This document shows, in pieces, positions 56,801 to 64,000 of a DNA stretch of 64,000 nt. The DNA is from Desulfamplus sp964425195 (GTDB lineage: Bacteria > Desulfobacterota > Desulfobacteria > Desulfobacterales > Desulfobacteraceae), in assembly GCA_964425195.1 (NCBI GenBank), contig CAYRLG010000018.1:19772-83771 (forward strand), given 5' to 3'. How positions within the stretch are numbered: the stretch's first letter is position 1; every line of letters begins with the position of its first letter. The notes beneath the pieces are model-generated. The model was given only the letters and a program-made list of their open reading frames with translations, was not told where the DNA came from and made no database searches. The position numbers were made by a program, and so were the translations under genes.

Positions 56801-57187
56801 ACTGCCATCTTCAGGAGAGTATATCTTTGTTACTCCGTACTTTTCAAGCTCCTTGATCTCATCAGAGACTATAACGCCCCCCCCACCTCCAAATATTTTC
56901 ACATGGGATGCCCCTTTTTCTCTGAGAAGATCGACCATGTACTTGAAAGCCTCCATGTGCCCACCTTGATAGCTTGACATGGCAACCCCTTGAACATCTT
57001 CTGCAACCGCAGCATCTACAAACTCTTGAACAGATCTGTTGTGTGCAAGGTGAATAACTTCGACACCGGTATCCTGTAAAATTCTACGCATTATATTAAT
57101 TGACGCATCGTGACCGTCAAAAAGCGATGTTGCAGTTACAACTCTTATATTGTTGACAGGCTTATAGACTTCAATGTCTGTTTTCAT
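53801..57187 (-). CDS. icmF: Fused isobutyryl-CoA mutase (IcmF)
   Basis: 1128 residues. Residues 1-145 are a B12-binding domain with DGHDASI at 24-30 (the base-off His26). Residues about 220-440 are a MeaI-like G-protein chaperone with P-loop GITGTGGAGKSS (223-234) and AINKFEKKGS. The mutase barrel follows (VFPMKRTGEDPTRMFAGEGG). Two selectivity positions match the isobutyryl type: Phe618 (TAGVF; Tyr in methylmalonyl mutase) and Gln775 (DQGQNT; Arg in methylmalonyl mutase). So it should interconvert isobutyryl-CoA and n-butyryl-CoA. Nearby carboxylate uptake and CoA ligases fit this. GAGGAG precedes the ATG. Confidence 0.95.
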   Translation of the reverse strand: MKTDIEVYKPVNNIRVVTATSLFDGHDASINIMRRILQDTGVEVIHLAHNRSVQEFVDAAVAEDVQGVAMSSYQGGHMEAFKYMVDLLREKGASHVKIFGGGGGVIVSDEIKELEKYGVTKIYSPEDGSKMGLQGMINHMVENMDFSTLQYHDLDPNNLNCKNTKCISGFITAVQEAKAGTKADRADNSEESSKHRALNRQKLEELISVINPLANRNNPPVIGITGTGGAGKSSLTDELIIRFLNDMEDITIAIVSCDPSRRKTGGALLGDRIRMNAIASPNIYMRSLATRESGSEVSESLPEAIQVLKAAGFDLIIAETAGIGQGDSNIVNMADISMYVMTSDFGAPSQLEKIDMLDYADIVAINKFEKKGSDDALRDVRKQVQRNRKAWSIDPADMPVYGTIASKFNDDGVTALYHGIVETIKEKCADKLSKQTMLKLAPKTPKPAQKFSSSKTIIIPTERTRYLSEISETVRKYHRTTSEQSTYVRKLWHLEETIKMLSGEGIKTTQSADICAKEITPQTLEALKKEIESVSSKILPETKTIVESWSSIKEAYSGDEYVYSVRGREIRVPLYTQSLSHTKIPKISLPKFNDPGDIYTWMRKENLPGLFPYTAGVFPMKRTGEDPTRMFAGEGGPVRTNKRFKLLSSNYEAKRLSTAFDSVTLYGWDPAERPDIYGKIGTSGVSICTLDDVKQLYDGFDLCSPTTSVSMTINGPAPMMLAMFLNTAIDQQIEKFKTDKGRVPSDDEAEAIKAMVLSNVRGTVQADILKEDQGQNTCIFSIDFALKMMGDIQDYFIRHNVRNFYSVSISGYHIAEAGANPITQLALTLSNGFTYVEYYLSRGMDINYFAPNLSYFFSNGMDPEYTVIGRVARRIWSIAMKEKYQASEASCKLKYHIQTSGRSLHSQEIQFNDIRTTLQALCAIYDNCNSLHTNAFDEAITTPSTESVRRALAIQLIINREWGLVKNENMNQGSFIVEELTDLVEEAVLMEFDRITERGGVMGAMETGYQRGKIQEESMYYEHLKHSGELPIIGVNTFRDETADYDAMTSYLELARASDDEKDDQLVRLQTFHEKHKDESAEAIAKLKAAALGGKNIFEELMKTVKSCSLGQITNALYDAGGKYRRNM

Positions 57188-57359
57188 GACATCTCCTCTT
57201 GTATTTTATTCTGAAACTCTTTTGTTGAATCTCTTAAATTCTTTAAGGCTTAAATTTTTTAAGAATAGATCGTTATGGAATGATTTTCTTAGAAATAATT
57301 ATTGTCTGGATTTAGTGGAGTAGAGATTTTTATGCAATCGGTCAAAATCTGATTTTTTA

Positions 57360-57424
57360 TGTAGGTTCATTAAAGTAGTTTTGTAGGGCTATCAACTACC
57401 TCTATGTAGGCAGATTAACCTACA
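57360..57424. repeat. Nested inverted repeats, two-arm structure
   Basis: Outer arms TGTAGGTT and AACCTACA (57417-57424) enclose inner arms GTAGTT (57375-57380) and AACTAC (57394-57399). The word TGTAGG occurs three times. The layout could fold as a branched hairpin in RNA, or be a degraded palindromic element. Confidence 0.6.
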
Positions 57425-57455
57425 AATATTTTGTATCTTCTATATAAGTCCATAG

Positions 57456-57483
57456 GTAGAGACGCACATTAGTGAGTCTCTAC
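57456..57483. repeat. Intergenic palindrome copy 3, TAGAGAC family
   Basis: GTAGAGAC and GTCTCTAC arms pair perfectly, with a further GCAC/GTGA partial match in the centre. The core is shared with copies at 41199 and 45877. Confidence 0.75.
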
Positions 57484-57521
57484 AAAGTCTCTATTCTACC
57501 CCATGACCTGTTTTACTTATT

Positions 57522-58289
57522 TTACTTAGGCTCTGTGTTGAACCATTTTAAATATAGTTCTTTATAAACACCTTTCTCTTTAATTGCTTTAAGTGCAGTA
57601 TTAACTTTACCTACAAGCTCACTTCCCTTTGGAAATCCAATACCATAAGATTGCCCCATATACATAGGACCGACAACCATAACCTTATCTTTTCCAGTTT
57701 CACGGACATAGTTTGATATTACAGGAGAGTCAAACATTACAGCATCAGCACCTCCCATCATAAGCTCCATAAACATAGCATCGTTGTTTGGATATAGTTT
57801 TATCTCTTTGGCTTTTGCATTTTTTTTGAGAAAATCTTCACTTGTTGTACCAAGTTTTGTAGCAACAACCTTACCTTCAAGGTCTTCAACTTTATTGATA
57901 TCTTTCGTTGCTGCTTTAACAAGAATTAAAAGACCTGCATTGTAATAAGGTTCTGAAAAGTCAATTACTTTAGCACGTTCAGGTTTAATGGTCATGCCTG
58001 CAATACCTACATCAAGCTGACCAGACTGCAATCCAGGGATAATCCCATTAAAGTCCATAGGTTGAAGCTCATAACTAATGCCTATCTCCTTTGCAATAGC
58101 ATCCCAAAGCTCCACATCAAATCCTGTATGCTTTCCAGTCTGTGGGTCTTTAAATTCAAATGGAGGGAAATTGGTATCTGTGGCAACTGTAATGTTTTTT
58201 GCAAATACATTTACAATAAGACAGAGACTAACAATCACAGACAGTAGTGTGATAAAGAGCACTCCAGAAAGGTTTAACATTTTTTGCAT
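57522..58289 (-). CDS. Amino-acid ABC transporter periplasmic binding protein (GlnH-like)
   Basis: From the ATG at 58289 (AAAGGAGA upstream) the protein is 255 residues; an upstream ATG at 58349 is less likely. A signal peptide (LFITLLSVIVSLCLIVNVFA) is followed by ITVATDTNFPPFEFKDPQTGKHTGFDVELWDAIAKEIG and LQSGQLDVGIAGMTIKPERAKVIDFSEPY, the polar amino-acid type. It binds Gln or a similar amino acid. No permease or ATPase gene is near, so it may serve a transporter elsewhere or act as a sensor. Confidence 0.93.
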   Translation of the reverse strand: MQKMLNLSGVLFITLLSVIVSLCLIVNVFAKNITVATDTNFPPFEFKDPQTGKHTGFDVELWDAIAKEIGISYELQPMDFNGIIPGLQSGQLDVGIAGMTIKPERAKVIDFSEPYYNAGLLILVKAATKDINKVEDLEGKVVATKLGTTSEDFLKKNAKAKEIKLYPNNDAMFMELMMGGADAVMFDSPVISNYVRETGKDKVMVVGPMYMGQSYGIGFPKGSELVGKVNTALKAIKEKGVYKELYLKWFNTEPK

Positions 58290-58534
58290 GGTGTTTTTCT
58301 CCTTTTCAATTAAAAAAGTAATTTTTAGATTCCCTTCAACTTTGAGCATATAGTATATCTTGCTTATGATTCATACTGTAATATTGCTCAATTATTTAAC
58401 TGAAGGCATTACTAACTTCAGTGACAATATCAGAACATTAAATATGATGACACAAAAAAATTGTAGATAGATAAAAAATGGGATACTCAAGTCAGAACCT
58501 CAATAAAAATTTGATTGAAAAATGGGTGATAAAA

Positions 58535-59050
58535 ATGGGGATTGAAATAGAACGAAAATTTTTAGTATTAAACGACCTATGGCTCACTTCTGATACAAAA
58601 GGGATAGAGATAAAACAGGGATATCTAACAAATAGCTCTGATTTAACAGTTAGAATAAGGGTTGCTGGTGAAAGAGGTTTTATTACTGTAAAAAGTAAGA
58701 CAGAAAAACTTCAAAGAGAGAGAGAGCAAAACGTTATTATAAATAATTCGCTATCTCGACTCGAATTTGAATATGAGATTCCAGTTAAAGATGCACTTGA
58801 GATGCTTTTACTGTGCAAAAGACCTTTGATAGAGAAAACAAGATACTATTGCACTTTCATGGAGTTTGAATGGTCCATTGACCGATTTGAAGGAGATAAT
58901 CAAGGGCTTGTTGTAGCTGAAATTGAGCTTGAAACAGAAGAGCAGAGGTTTGAAAAACCATTTTGGGTAGGAGAAGAGGTCAGTGATGATCCTCGATATC
59001 TAAACTCCAATCTGATTAGAAATCCATTTAAAAATTGGCATGTTAGCTAA
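58535..59050 (+). CDS. CYTH-domain protein (class IV cyclase or triphosphatase type)
   Basis: 171 residues from the ATG at 58535; the frame is open from 58478 but the family N-terminus is MGIEIERKFLV. The ExExK signature is EIERK, and further tunnel residues appear in TVRIRVAGERGFITVKSK, FEYEIPV and KTRYYC. CYTH proteins hydrolyse tripolyphosphate or make cAMP; most in bacteria are inorganic triphosphatases. GGGTGAT lies before the ATG. It is alone on the plus strand. Confidence 0.92.
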   Translation: MGIEIERKFLVLNDLWLTSDTKGIEIKQGYLTNSSDLTVRIRVAGERGFITVKSKTEKLQREREQNVIINNSLSRLEFEYEIPVKDALEMLLLCKRPLIEKTRYYCTFMEFEWSIDRFEGDNQGLVVAEIELETEEQRFEKPFWVGEEVSDDPRYLNSNLIRNPFKNWHVS

Positions 59051-59142
59051 TATACTTTACACACCGTTACTGTCTGTGTCTGTCCTATTGTTTTAAACAT
59101 CAGTAACACCACAACGACTTTATTATCCTCAGCATTACTGAA

Positions 59143-59206
59143 GCTGACTATAACGGTTCTGGTTCATCTTAACTCTTTGTATAAATCCAAATCAGCTATA
59201 GTCAGC
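59143..59206. repeat. Inverted repeat after the CYTH gene
   Basis: GCTGACTATA (59143-59152) and TATAGTCAGC (59197-59206) are perfect complements separated by 44 bases. It lies between the CYTH gene (plus) and the FKBP gene end (minus). No T run follows, so it is not an obvious terminator. Confidence 0.6.
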
Positions 59207-59231
59207 ATTAAATTTAGTAGCTCAATTAAAC

Positions 59232-59936
59232 CTACTCTATTCCAAGAAGCTCTACTTCAAAAATAAGTGCGGCTCCCGGCTCAATTGCACCACCTGCACC
59301 TCTATCTCCGTATGCCAAATCAGATGGAATATAGAGCATCCACTTTGAACCAACAGGCATGAGTTGAAGAGCCTCTGACCAACCTTTTATTACACCATTG
59401 ACCTGAAATGTCGCTGGCTCTCCTCTTTTATACGAAGAGTCAAACTCTTTTCCATCAATAGTGGTACCTTTATAGTGACATTTTACCTTTTGAGTTGCAG
59501 TAGGTTTTGGACCACTTCCGCTGGTTATGATCTTATACTGTAATCCGCTTGGCAGCGTAACAACTCCCTCTTTTGCTTTGTTCTCTTTAAGGAAAGCCTC
59601 GCCAGCAGCTTTGTTGGTTTCAGCAGCTTTTTTCATCTGTGCCATCTGTTTTTCTCTCATCTGATTTTGGAATGATGACATAGTCTTTTGCATCTCCTCT
59701 TCTGTCATCACATTTTTTCCTTCTTGACTATCCTTAAGTCCTTTGCAAAGAGCATCAACGTCCACTTCAAAATCTCTTTTGATATTTTGCCCGATGTTCT
59801 GCCCTAATGCATAACTTATCTTCTCTTTTTCTGTTGTCATTGGCTTTTCTCCTGTTGCCCCTGCAAAAGATTGGGCACCAGAAAAGAGTATAACTCCTGA
59901 CGCAAACAGTGCAATGGCAGTTTTTGTTCTAATCAT
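59232..59936 (-). CDS. Secreted FKBP-type peptidyl-prolyl isomerase
   Basis: 234 residues with a signal peptide (MIRTKTAIALFASGVILFSGAQSFAG), an N-terminal dimerisation helix of the Mip/FkpA kind (KISYALGQNIGQNIKRDF; long Glu/Lys helix), and a C-terminal FKBP domain (LPSGLQYKIITSGSG; CHYKGTTIDGKEFDSSYKRGEPATFQV; GAALIFEVELLGIE). It helps fold exported proteins in the periplasm. AGGAG precedes the ATG. Confidence 0.95.
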   Translation of the reverse strand: MIRTKTAIALFASGVILFSGAQSFAGATGEKPMTTEKEKISYALGQNIGQNIKRDFEVDVDALCKGLKDSQEGKNVMTEEEMQKTMSSFQNQMREKQMAQMKKAAETNKAAGEAFLKENKAKEGVVTLPSGLQYKIITSGSGPKPTATQKVKCHYKGTTIDGKEFDSSYKRGEPATFQVNGVIKGWSEALQLMPVGSKWMLYIPSDLAYGDRGAGGAIEPGAALIFEVELLGIE

Positions 59937-60116
59937 CTATTAAAATCTCCTGTTGTTATTATAAATATTGCGTATTGTGGTGAATATCTTCTCAATCTAT
60001 CATAGATTTAAGCTAACTCTTAAATGTGGCAATAAGTTCCAGATCAACACCCTTTTACGCACCGGCATCTATCTATCAGAAACCTATTATAATAACAATA
60101 GAGTATCAACAATTTA

Positions 60117-61562
60117 TCACATAATATTGACTACCATCTTTCCCAACTCTTCAATTGCCCATCTCGTTTTATCTGACCATACAGCAGCATTAAGTCTGAT
60201 ATGGTGAAAAAAACGGTCTGTTGTAGAAAAAATCTGCCCGGGTGCAATGGATATCCCTTTACTGTGAGCCATATTATAAAGCCTCAGACTATCAACTTTT
60301 TCTGGCAGTTCTATCCAGAGTGTAAATCCACCTTCGGGACGTGTAATTCGTGTCTCTTTAGGAAAGTAGTAAGCTATAGCATCAGCCATCTGAGCCACCT
60401 TTTTTGCATAAACCTTTCTTATTGAACGTAAATGGTGTTCATATCCACCGCTTATAAAAAACTCAGCAATTGCAAGCTGTGTAGGGGTAGAAGAGGCTAT
60501 ATTGGTAACGAGTTTTTGGCGTTTAATAACATCAAAATAGCGACCAGGGGCAATCCACCCAAGTCTATATCCAGGTGCTAAAGTTTTTGAAAAAGATGAG
60601 CAGAGTATGCTATCTCCTTTTGTATCAAAAGACTTTATAACAGAGGGTCTTTGAGATGAAAACGACAAATCTCCATTAATATCATCTTCAATTAAAGGAA
60701 TGCTGTATTTCTGAAGAACCCCAAGAAGCCTCTGTTTATATTCATCTGACATACAGTTTCCCAATGGATTGTTAAAGTTTGAAATTACCATGCACGCCTG
60801 AACTTTATGTCGCTCGATTGCTATCCTTACAGCGTCAGGGTTTAGCCCATCTACTGGAGACATTGGTATCTCAAGAACCCGTATTCCAAGACTTTGAATT
60901 AATTGCAAAAAATTAAAATAGATAGGAGTGCCGATAATCAATGTATCTCCTGGTTTACACAAAGCTCTAAGGGCAAGAAATACAGCCTCTGTTGCACCAT
61001 TTGTAATTATTATTTCATCAGGACGTAAAGTACAACCCGCTCTCATCATCAGTCGAGCAATCTGTGTCCTAAGCCTTACACTTCCGGGAGGCATTGCATA
61101 ACCCGTGCTCTCTGCTTTAAATCTTCTATTTTCAGTTGAGAGCATTCTGTTAAGTTTATCAACAGGAATCAGCTCAGGGTCAGGTATAGCAGCCCCAAAT
61201 TGAATAAGGTTATGGTTCATTACATCACCCATAACCTGCATTACAATATCACTTGAGGTTACTTCAGAGGGTTTTAACCTCTCTTTATCAAGTTGAGGCT
61301 CTTTTGGGATTTTAGGAAGGCGGGCGACAACGTAATAACCTGATTGAGGTCTTGATTCAATTACTCGCCTGTCTTCGAGAAATCCATAAGCCATCTTTAC
61401 AGTATTAATACTTACTTTAAACTGATGGCTTAATTGACGTATTGAAGGCACTTTGTCTCCGGGCAAAAATGTGCCTTCAGCTACAAGCCCCACAATACGA
61501 GAAGCTATATTCTCATACAATGGAGTTCTTTTTACTATTTCAGGTAAATGTTCTTTTAGCAT
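60117..61562 (-). CDS. MocR/PdxR-type regulator (GntR helix-turn-helix plus aminotransferase)
   Basis: 481 residues. A GntR winged helix at 12-80 (YENIASRIVGLVAEGTFLPGDKVPSIRQLSHQFKVSINTVKMAY) is followed by a fold I PLP aminotransferase domain with the PLP lysine in CSSFSKTLAPGYRLGW. Such proteins use PLP or an amine to control transport or metabolic genes. The start overlaps the EamA-transporter stop by 7 bases on the same strand, so the regulator probably controls that transporter. Confidence 0.95.
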   Translation of the reverse strand: MLKEHLPEIVKRTPLYENIASRIVGLVAEGTFLPGDKVPSIRQLSHQFKVSINTVKMAYGFLEDRRVIESRPQSGYYVVARLPKIPKEPQLDKERLKPSEVTSSDIVMQVMGDVMNHNLIQFGAAIPDPELIPVDKLNRMLSTENRRFKAESTGYAMPPGSVRLRTQIARLMMRAGCTLRPDEIIITNGATEAVFLALRALCKPGDTLIIGTPIYFNFLQLIQSLGIRVLEIPMSPVDGLNPDAVRIAIERHKVQACMVISNFNNPLGNCMSDEYKQRLLGVLQKYSIPLIEDDINGDLSFSSQRPSVIKSFDTKGDSILCSSFSKTLAPGYRLGWIAPGRYFDVIKRQKLVTNIASSTPTQLAIAEFFISGGYEHHLRSIRKVYAKKVAQMADAIAYYFPKETRITRPEGGFTLWIELPEKVDSLRLYNMAHSKGISIAPGQIFSTTDRFFHHIRLNAAVWSDKTRWAIEELGKMVVNIM

Positions 61563-62560
61563 TCTGACACTTTATATCTGTTTTTAATACGAGCTAAAAG
61601 TTGCCCAATTAGAGCAACTATATTTATACCTTTAAAAGAGGGCTTCTTTACCATCATAAGATTTCCACTAAGAATAAAGATAACCCCAAAAATTGCCTCA
61701 TTTGTCCAGTGATAGTTCTCCCATACTGTAGATATTATAAGAGCAACAATAGGAAAGAGCAAAGTAGAGTATGCAGCTCTGTCTGGACCTATACGTCCTA
61801 TTAAGGAGAGATAGCAGCCAAAAGCCACTATTGAGCCAAATATCGACAAATAAATAAGAGCTGTTATATATGGTGTTGATGCTACAAAGTCAAAAGATTT
61901 ACCTGTGAACAGTGCTATAATAAGCATAAGTATTGCACCATAAGTCATGCCATAGGCATTTGTCTGGATAATAGGCAGTCCATGTTTCTGGTTACGAGCA
62001 GATACAATATTGCCCAAAGAGGCTAAAATTGTAGCAACAAAGCATATCAAAATACCTTTTACTGTTTGGTTAGCTATATTTGTTCCATCTGCATAAGAAA
62101 ATCCATTATTTAAATCAAATAAATCTCCAAGATGTAAGCCCGTAAGCTCTTGTTTAAAGACAAGAGATATTCCGCAAAGCCCAAGTAATCCACCCATAAT
62201 AACCTTTGAATCAAACGGATTTTTAAGAAAAATCGCACCATTTACCATATTCATAACTATTATGGTTGAAAAAATAACAGCAGCCAGTCCACTTGTAAGA
62301 TAGAGCTCGCAAAGATAAAAGAGCCAATAGTTTAAAGCAAACAAAAGAGAGCCTTGAAGAGCAATAAAAAGGTGCTCTTTTAGAGTAAATCTCATTTTCA
62401 TTTTTCTTACAAAACACCAGACAATTAGAATCAGTGAAGCTAAAGTAAATCTGTATGCAACAGATACAACAGGATCAACAACTCCTAACTGCATTTTTAT
62501 TGCAATCCACGTTGAACCCCATATTAAAACCGTGAGTGTATAAAACAGAAAATTTTGCAT
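61556..62560 (-). CDS. EamA/DMT-family permease
   Basis: 334 residues with 10 predicted membrane segments and the EamA repeat (FLFYTLTVLIWGSTWIAIKMQLG; SVAYRFTLASLILIVWC). Between repeats, an unusual polar loop (LHLGDLFDLNNGFSYADGTNIANQTVKG) interrupts the sixth segment region. It likely exports or takes in an amino acid or metabolite; MocR-linked EamA pairs are common. AAGGAAA precedes the ATG. Confidence 0.9.
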   Translation of the reverse strand: MQNFLFYTLTVLIWGSTWIAIKMQLGVVDPVVSVAYRFTLASLILIVWCFVRKMKMRFTLKEHLFIALQGSLLFALNYWLFYLCELYLTSGLAAVIFSTIIVMNMVNGAIFLKNPFDSKVIMGGLLGLCGISLVFKQELTGLHLGDLFDLNNGFSYADGTNIANQTVKGILICFVATILASLGNIVSARNQKHGLPIIQTNAYGMTYGAILMLIIALFTGKSFDFVASTPYITALIYLSIFGSIVAFGCYLSLIGRIGPDRAAYSTLLFPIVALIISTVWENYHWTNEAIFGVIFILSGNLMMVKKPSFKGINIVALIGQLLARIKNRYKVSEC

Positions 62561-63008
62561 GATGTTGTTTTCCTTTGTAGGTTTGTCAACATTGTGAATG
62601 TTAAGATTACGAAAGTTTATCCTTAAGACGTAATCTGCTTTTTTTAAAATTGATGATTGTGCACATTCATCATACTTTAAGGAATTTTACAGATTCTAAT
62701 ATAATCTACAAGGCACAGTTGCTTAGTTTGTTATAGGACACAGCTCTGCTTATTATTATTTATAATGGATACAAAACATCTTTAGCAAACAGAGCTTATT
62801 TTATATTATCTTTTGGATAGTAGAGTTGTTCTACAATATTTTAAAGAAGCAGATAAAAAAGCAGGTAACCCCATAGAACTGGATTCTTCTTGACACAGTT
62901 CTAATTTTAGTGGCTGATATAAAAAATTTATCGGCTGGACTCTTTGAAAGTAAAAGCATCCTCCAAATCATGTAAAAATAATAATGTTTAAGGATACCAA
63001 AATATAAA
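62561..63008. other. 448-base AT-rich gap before hsdM; no gene or clear element seen
   Basis: Separates the EamA gene (minus) from hsdM (plus). There is a TTGACA at 62890-62895, but no well-spaced -10. Small ORFs in the gap look like shadows. AAGGAT stands 13 bases before the hsdM ATG. Confidence 0.5.
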
Positions 63009-63965
63009 ATGGCAATCAAAAAATCAGAATTATACAGCTCACTTTGGGCAAGCTGCGATGAGTTAAGAGGTGGCATGGATGCCAGCCAATACAAAGACTA
63101 TGTATTGGTTTTGCTGTTCATCAAATATGTTTCCGACAAATACGCTGGAGACCCTGATGCAATGTTTGAAATCCCCGAAGGTGGCGGTTTCAAGGATATG
63201 CAGGCTCTAAAAGGCAACAAGGATATTGGCAATCAAATCAACATCATTATTGGCGAACTGGCTAAGGCAAACAACCTTGTTGGTATTATTGATGTTGCTG
63301 ATTTCGCTGATGATGACAAGCTCGGCAAAGGAAAAGAGATGGTTGACAGGCTTACCAACTTGATTGCCATTTTTGAAACCCCTGCGTTAGATTTCAGCAA
63401 GAATCGGATAGGAAATGATGATATTTTAGGTGATGCCTACGAATATCTAATGAGAAACTTTGCGACTGAAAGCGGTAAAAGCAAAGGTCAGTTCTATACT
63501 CCCAGTGAAGTCAGCCGAATAATTGCAAAAGTTCTTGGTATTCAAAAAGTTATTAGTGCTAAAGAAGATGTTGGCTCAACCTCATTTTACGATCCAACCT
63601 GCGGCTCTGGCTCTCTTTTGTTAAAAGCATTTGACGAAGCAGATGGCAGAGGCACAATTTATGGACAAGAAAAAGATGTAACCACTGCTGCTTTGGCTCG
63701 TATGAATATGATTTTGCACGGTCAAGAGCTTGCTGAAATCCACAGAGGACAAAGCACTTTATCAGACCCGCATTTCAAAGATGAGCATGGTTATCTTAAA
63801 ACCTTTGACTTTATTGTAGCCAATCCTCCGTTTTCCCTTAAAAACTGGACAAATGGCTTTAATCCAAGTCAGGATATATTCAAACGATTTGACGGTATCG
63901 GTATCCCGCCTGATAAAAATGGCGATTATGCTTTTTTGCTGCATATTGATCTCTGTCGAAAATAG
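63009..63965 (+). pseudogene. hsdM: Type I restriction-modification methylase HsdM, broken after residue 313
   Basis: N-terminal 313 residues match HsdM: helical HsdM_N (SLWASCDELRGGMDASQYKDYVL), SAM-site motif DPTCGSGSLLLKAF from Asp195, and the amine site NPPFS from Asn272. The usual sequence then reads NGDYAFLLHI, but after this the frame gives DLCRK and a stop instead of the normal continuation. The normal protein is about 500 residues or more. The last bases (CTGTCGAAAATAGTAGACACC) look like a mobile-element end. Codon use is richer in G and C than the neighbours, which fits transfer. Whether a second half lies beyond the window is unknown. Confidence 0.8.
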
Positions 63966-64000
63966 TAGACACCAAAGCACATATTATCCAGCCATTTTTT

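Larger units (their letters stand above)
57188..57521. other. 334-base gap before icmF, with nested inverted repeats
   Basis: Gene-free, between the orphan binding-protein gene and icmF. It holds a two-armed dyad (57360-57424) and a TAGAGAC-family palindrome (57456-57483), described under repeats. The promoter of icmF is not obvious. Confidence 0.6.

Noticed and set aside
62831..63094. Minus-strand ORF across the hsdM start
   Set aside because: Overlaps the well-conserved hsdM N-terminus and shows no family features.
1..64000. tRNA, rRNA, CRISPR or prophage
   Set aside because: I scanned intergenic gaps for tRNA T-loops and regularly spaced repeats and saw none; all larger ORFs have a cellular or single-gene interpretation.

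Overview
This 64 kb window is AT-rich, densely packed bacterial chromosome. The gene content suggests a Gram-negative anaerobe, most likely of the Desulfobacterota (former Deltaproteobacteria). The evidence is LptD and KdsD (lipopolysaccharide), a PilC/PilS type IV pilus pair, an 8Fe ferredoxin, RicT, and a fused coenzyme-B12 acyl-CoA mutase beside acyl-CoA synthetases. The phylum is inferred from gene content, not measured. I see no rRNA, tRNA, CRISPR array or complete insertion sequence.

Layout. 1-1.5 kb: 3' part of a formiminotransferase-cyclodeaminase, then a MazF-type toxin pair. 1.5-9.6 kb (+): a signalling and pilus block with a periplasmic binding lipoprotein, a hybrid histidine kinase, a REC-GGDEF protein, PilC and a PilS-like kinase. 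9.7-14.4 kb (+): ispF, cysS, miaA and an LpoA-like lipoprotein. 14.4-30.6 kb (-): a long envelope and housekeeping run, lptD, NusG paralogue, IHF/HU, holB, ricT, metG, a transpeptidase, a very large GlmS-like SIS protein, kdsD and phosphofructokinase. 30.8-37 kb (+): tmk, a cysteine synthase fused to a degenerate cysteinyl-tRNA synthetase, an unknown protein, ferredoxin, trmJ and a DUF374 acyltransferase. 37-39.2 kb (-): queH, yggS, maf. 39.4-41.2 kb (+): crcB and a DUF190-CBS protein. 41.3-57.2 kb (-): a penicillin-acylase-family protein and a carboxylate uptake and activation block (three AMP-forming acyl-CoA synthetases, a sodium-solute symporter with a small membrane partner, a NarL-type regulator, IcmF). 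57.5-62.6 kb: amino-acid binding protein, CYTH protein, FKBP, MocR regulator and EamA transporter. 63-64 kb (+): an hsdM whose frame breaks in mid-domain, probably at a mobile-element junction.

How the genes work together. The 44-57 kb block fits use of short or branched fatty acids: uptake by the symporter, activation to CoA thioesters, and interconversion of isobutyryl-CoA and butyryl-CoA by IcmF, whose two selectivity residues are Phe and Gln. The 1.5-9.6 kb block joins ligand sensing, c-di-GMP synthesis and pilus assembly.

The most unusual protein is the 795-residue cysteine synthase/pseudo-CysRS fusion. It keeps the zinc ligands of CysRS, has lost the first His of HIGH and the lysines of KMSKS, and coexists with a normal cysS in the same window. 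Next are the 1322-residue GlmS relative with a split, internal glutaminase domain, and a small family of intergenic palindromes.
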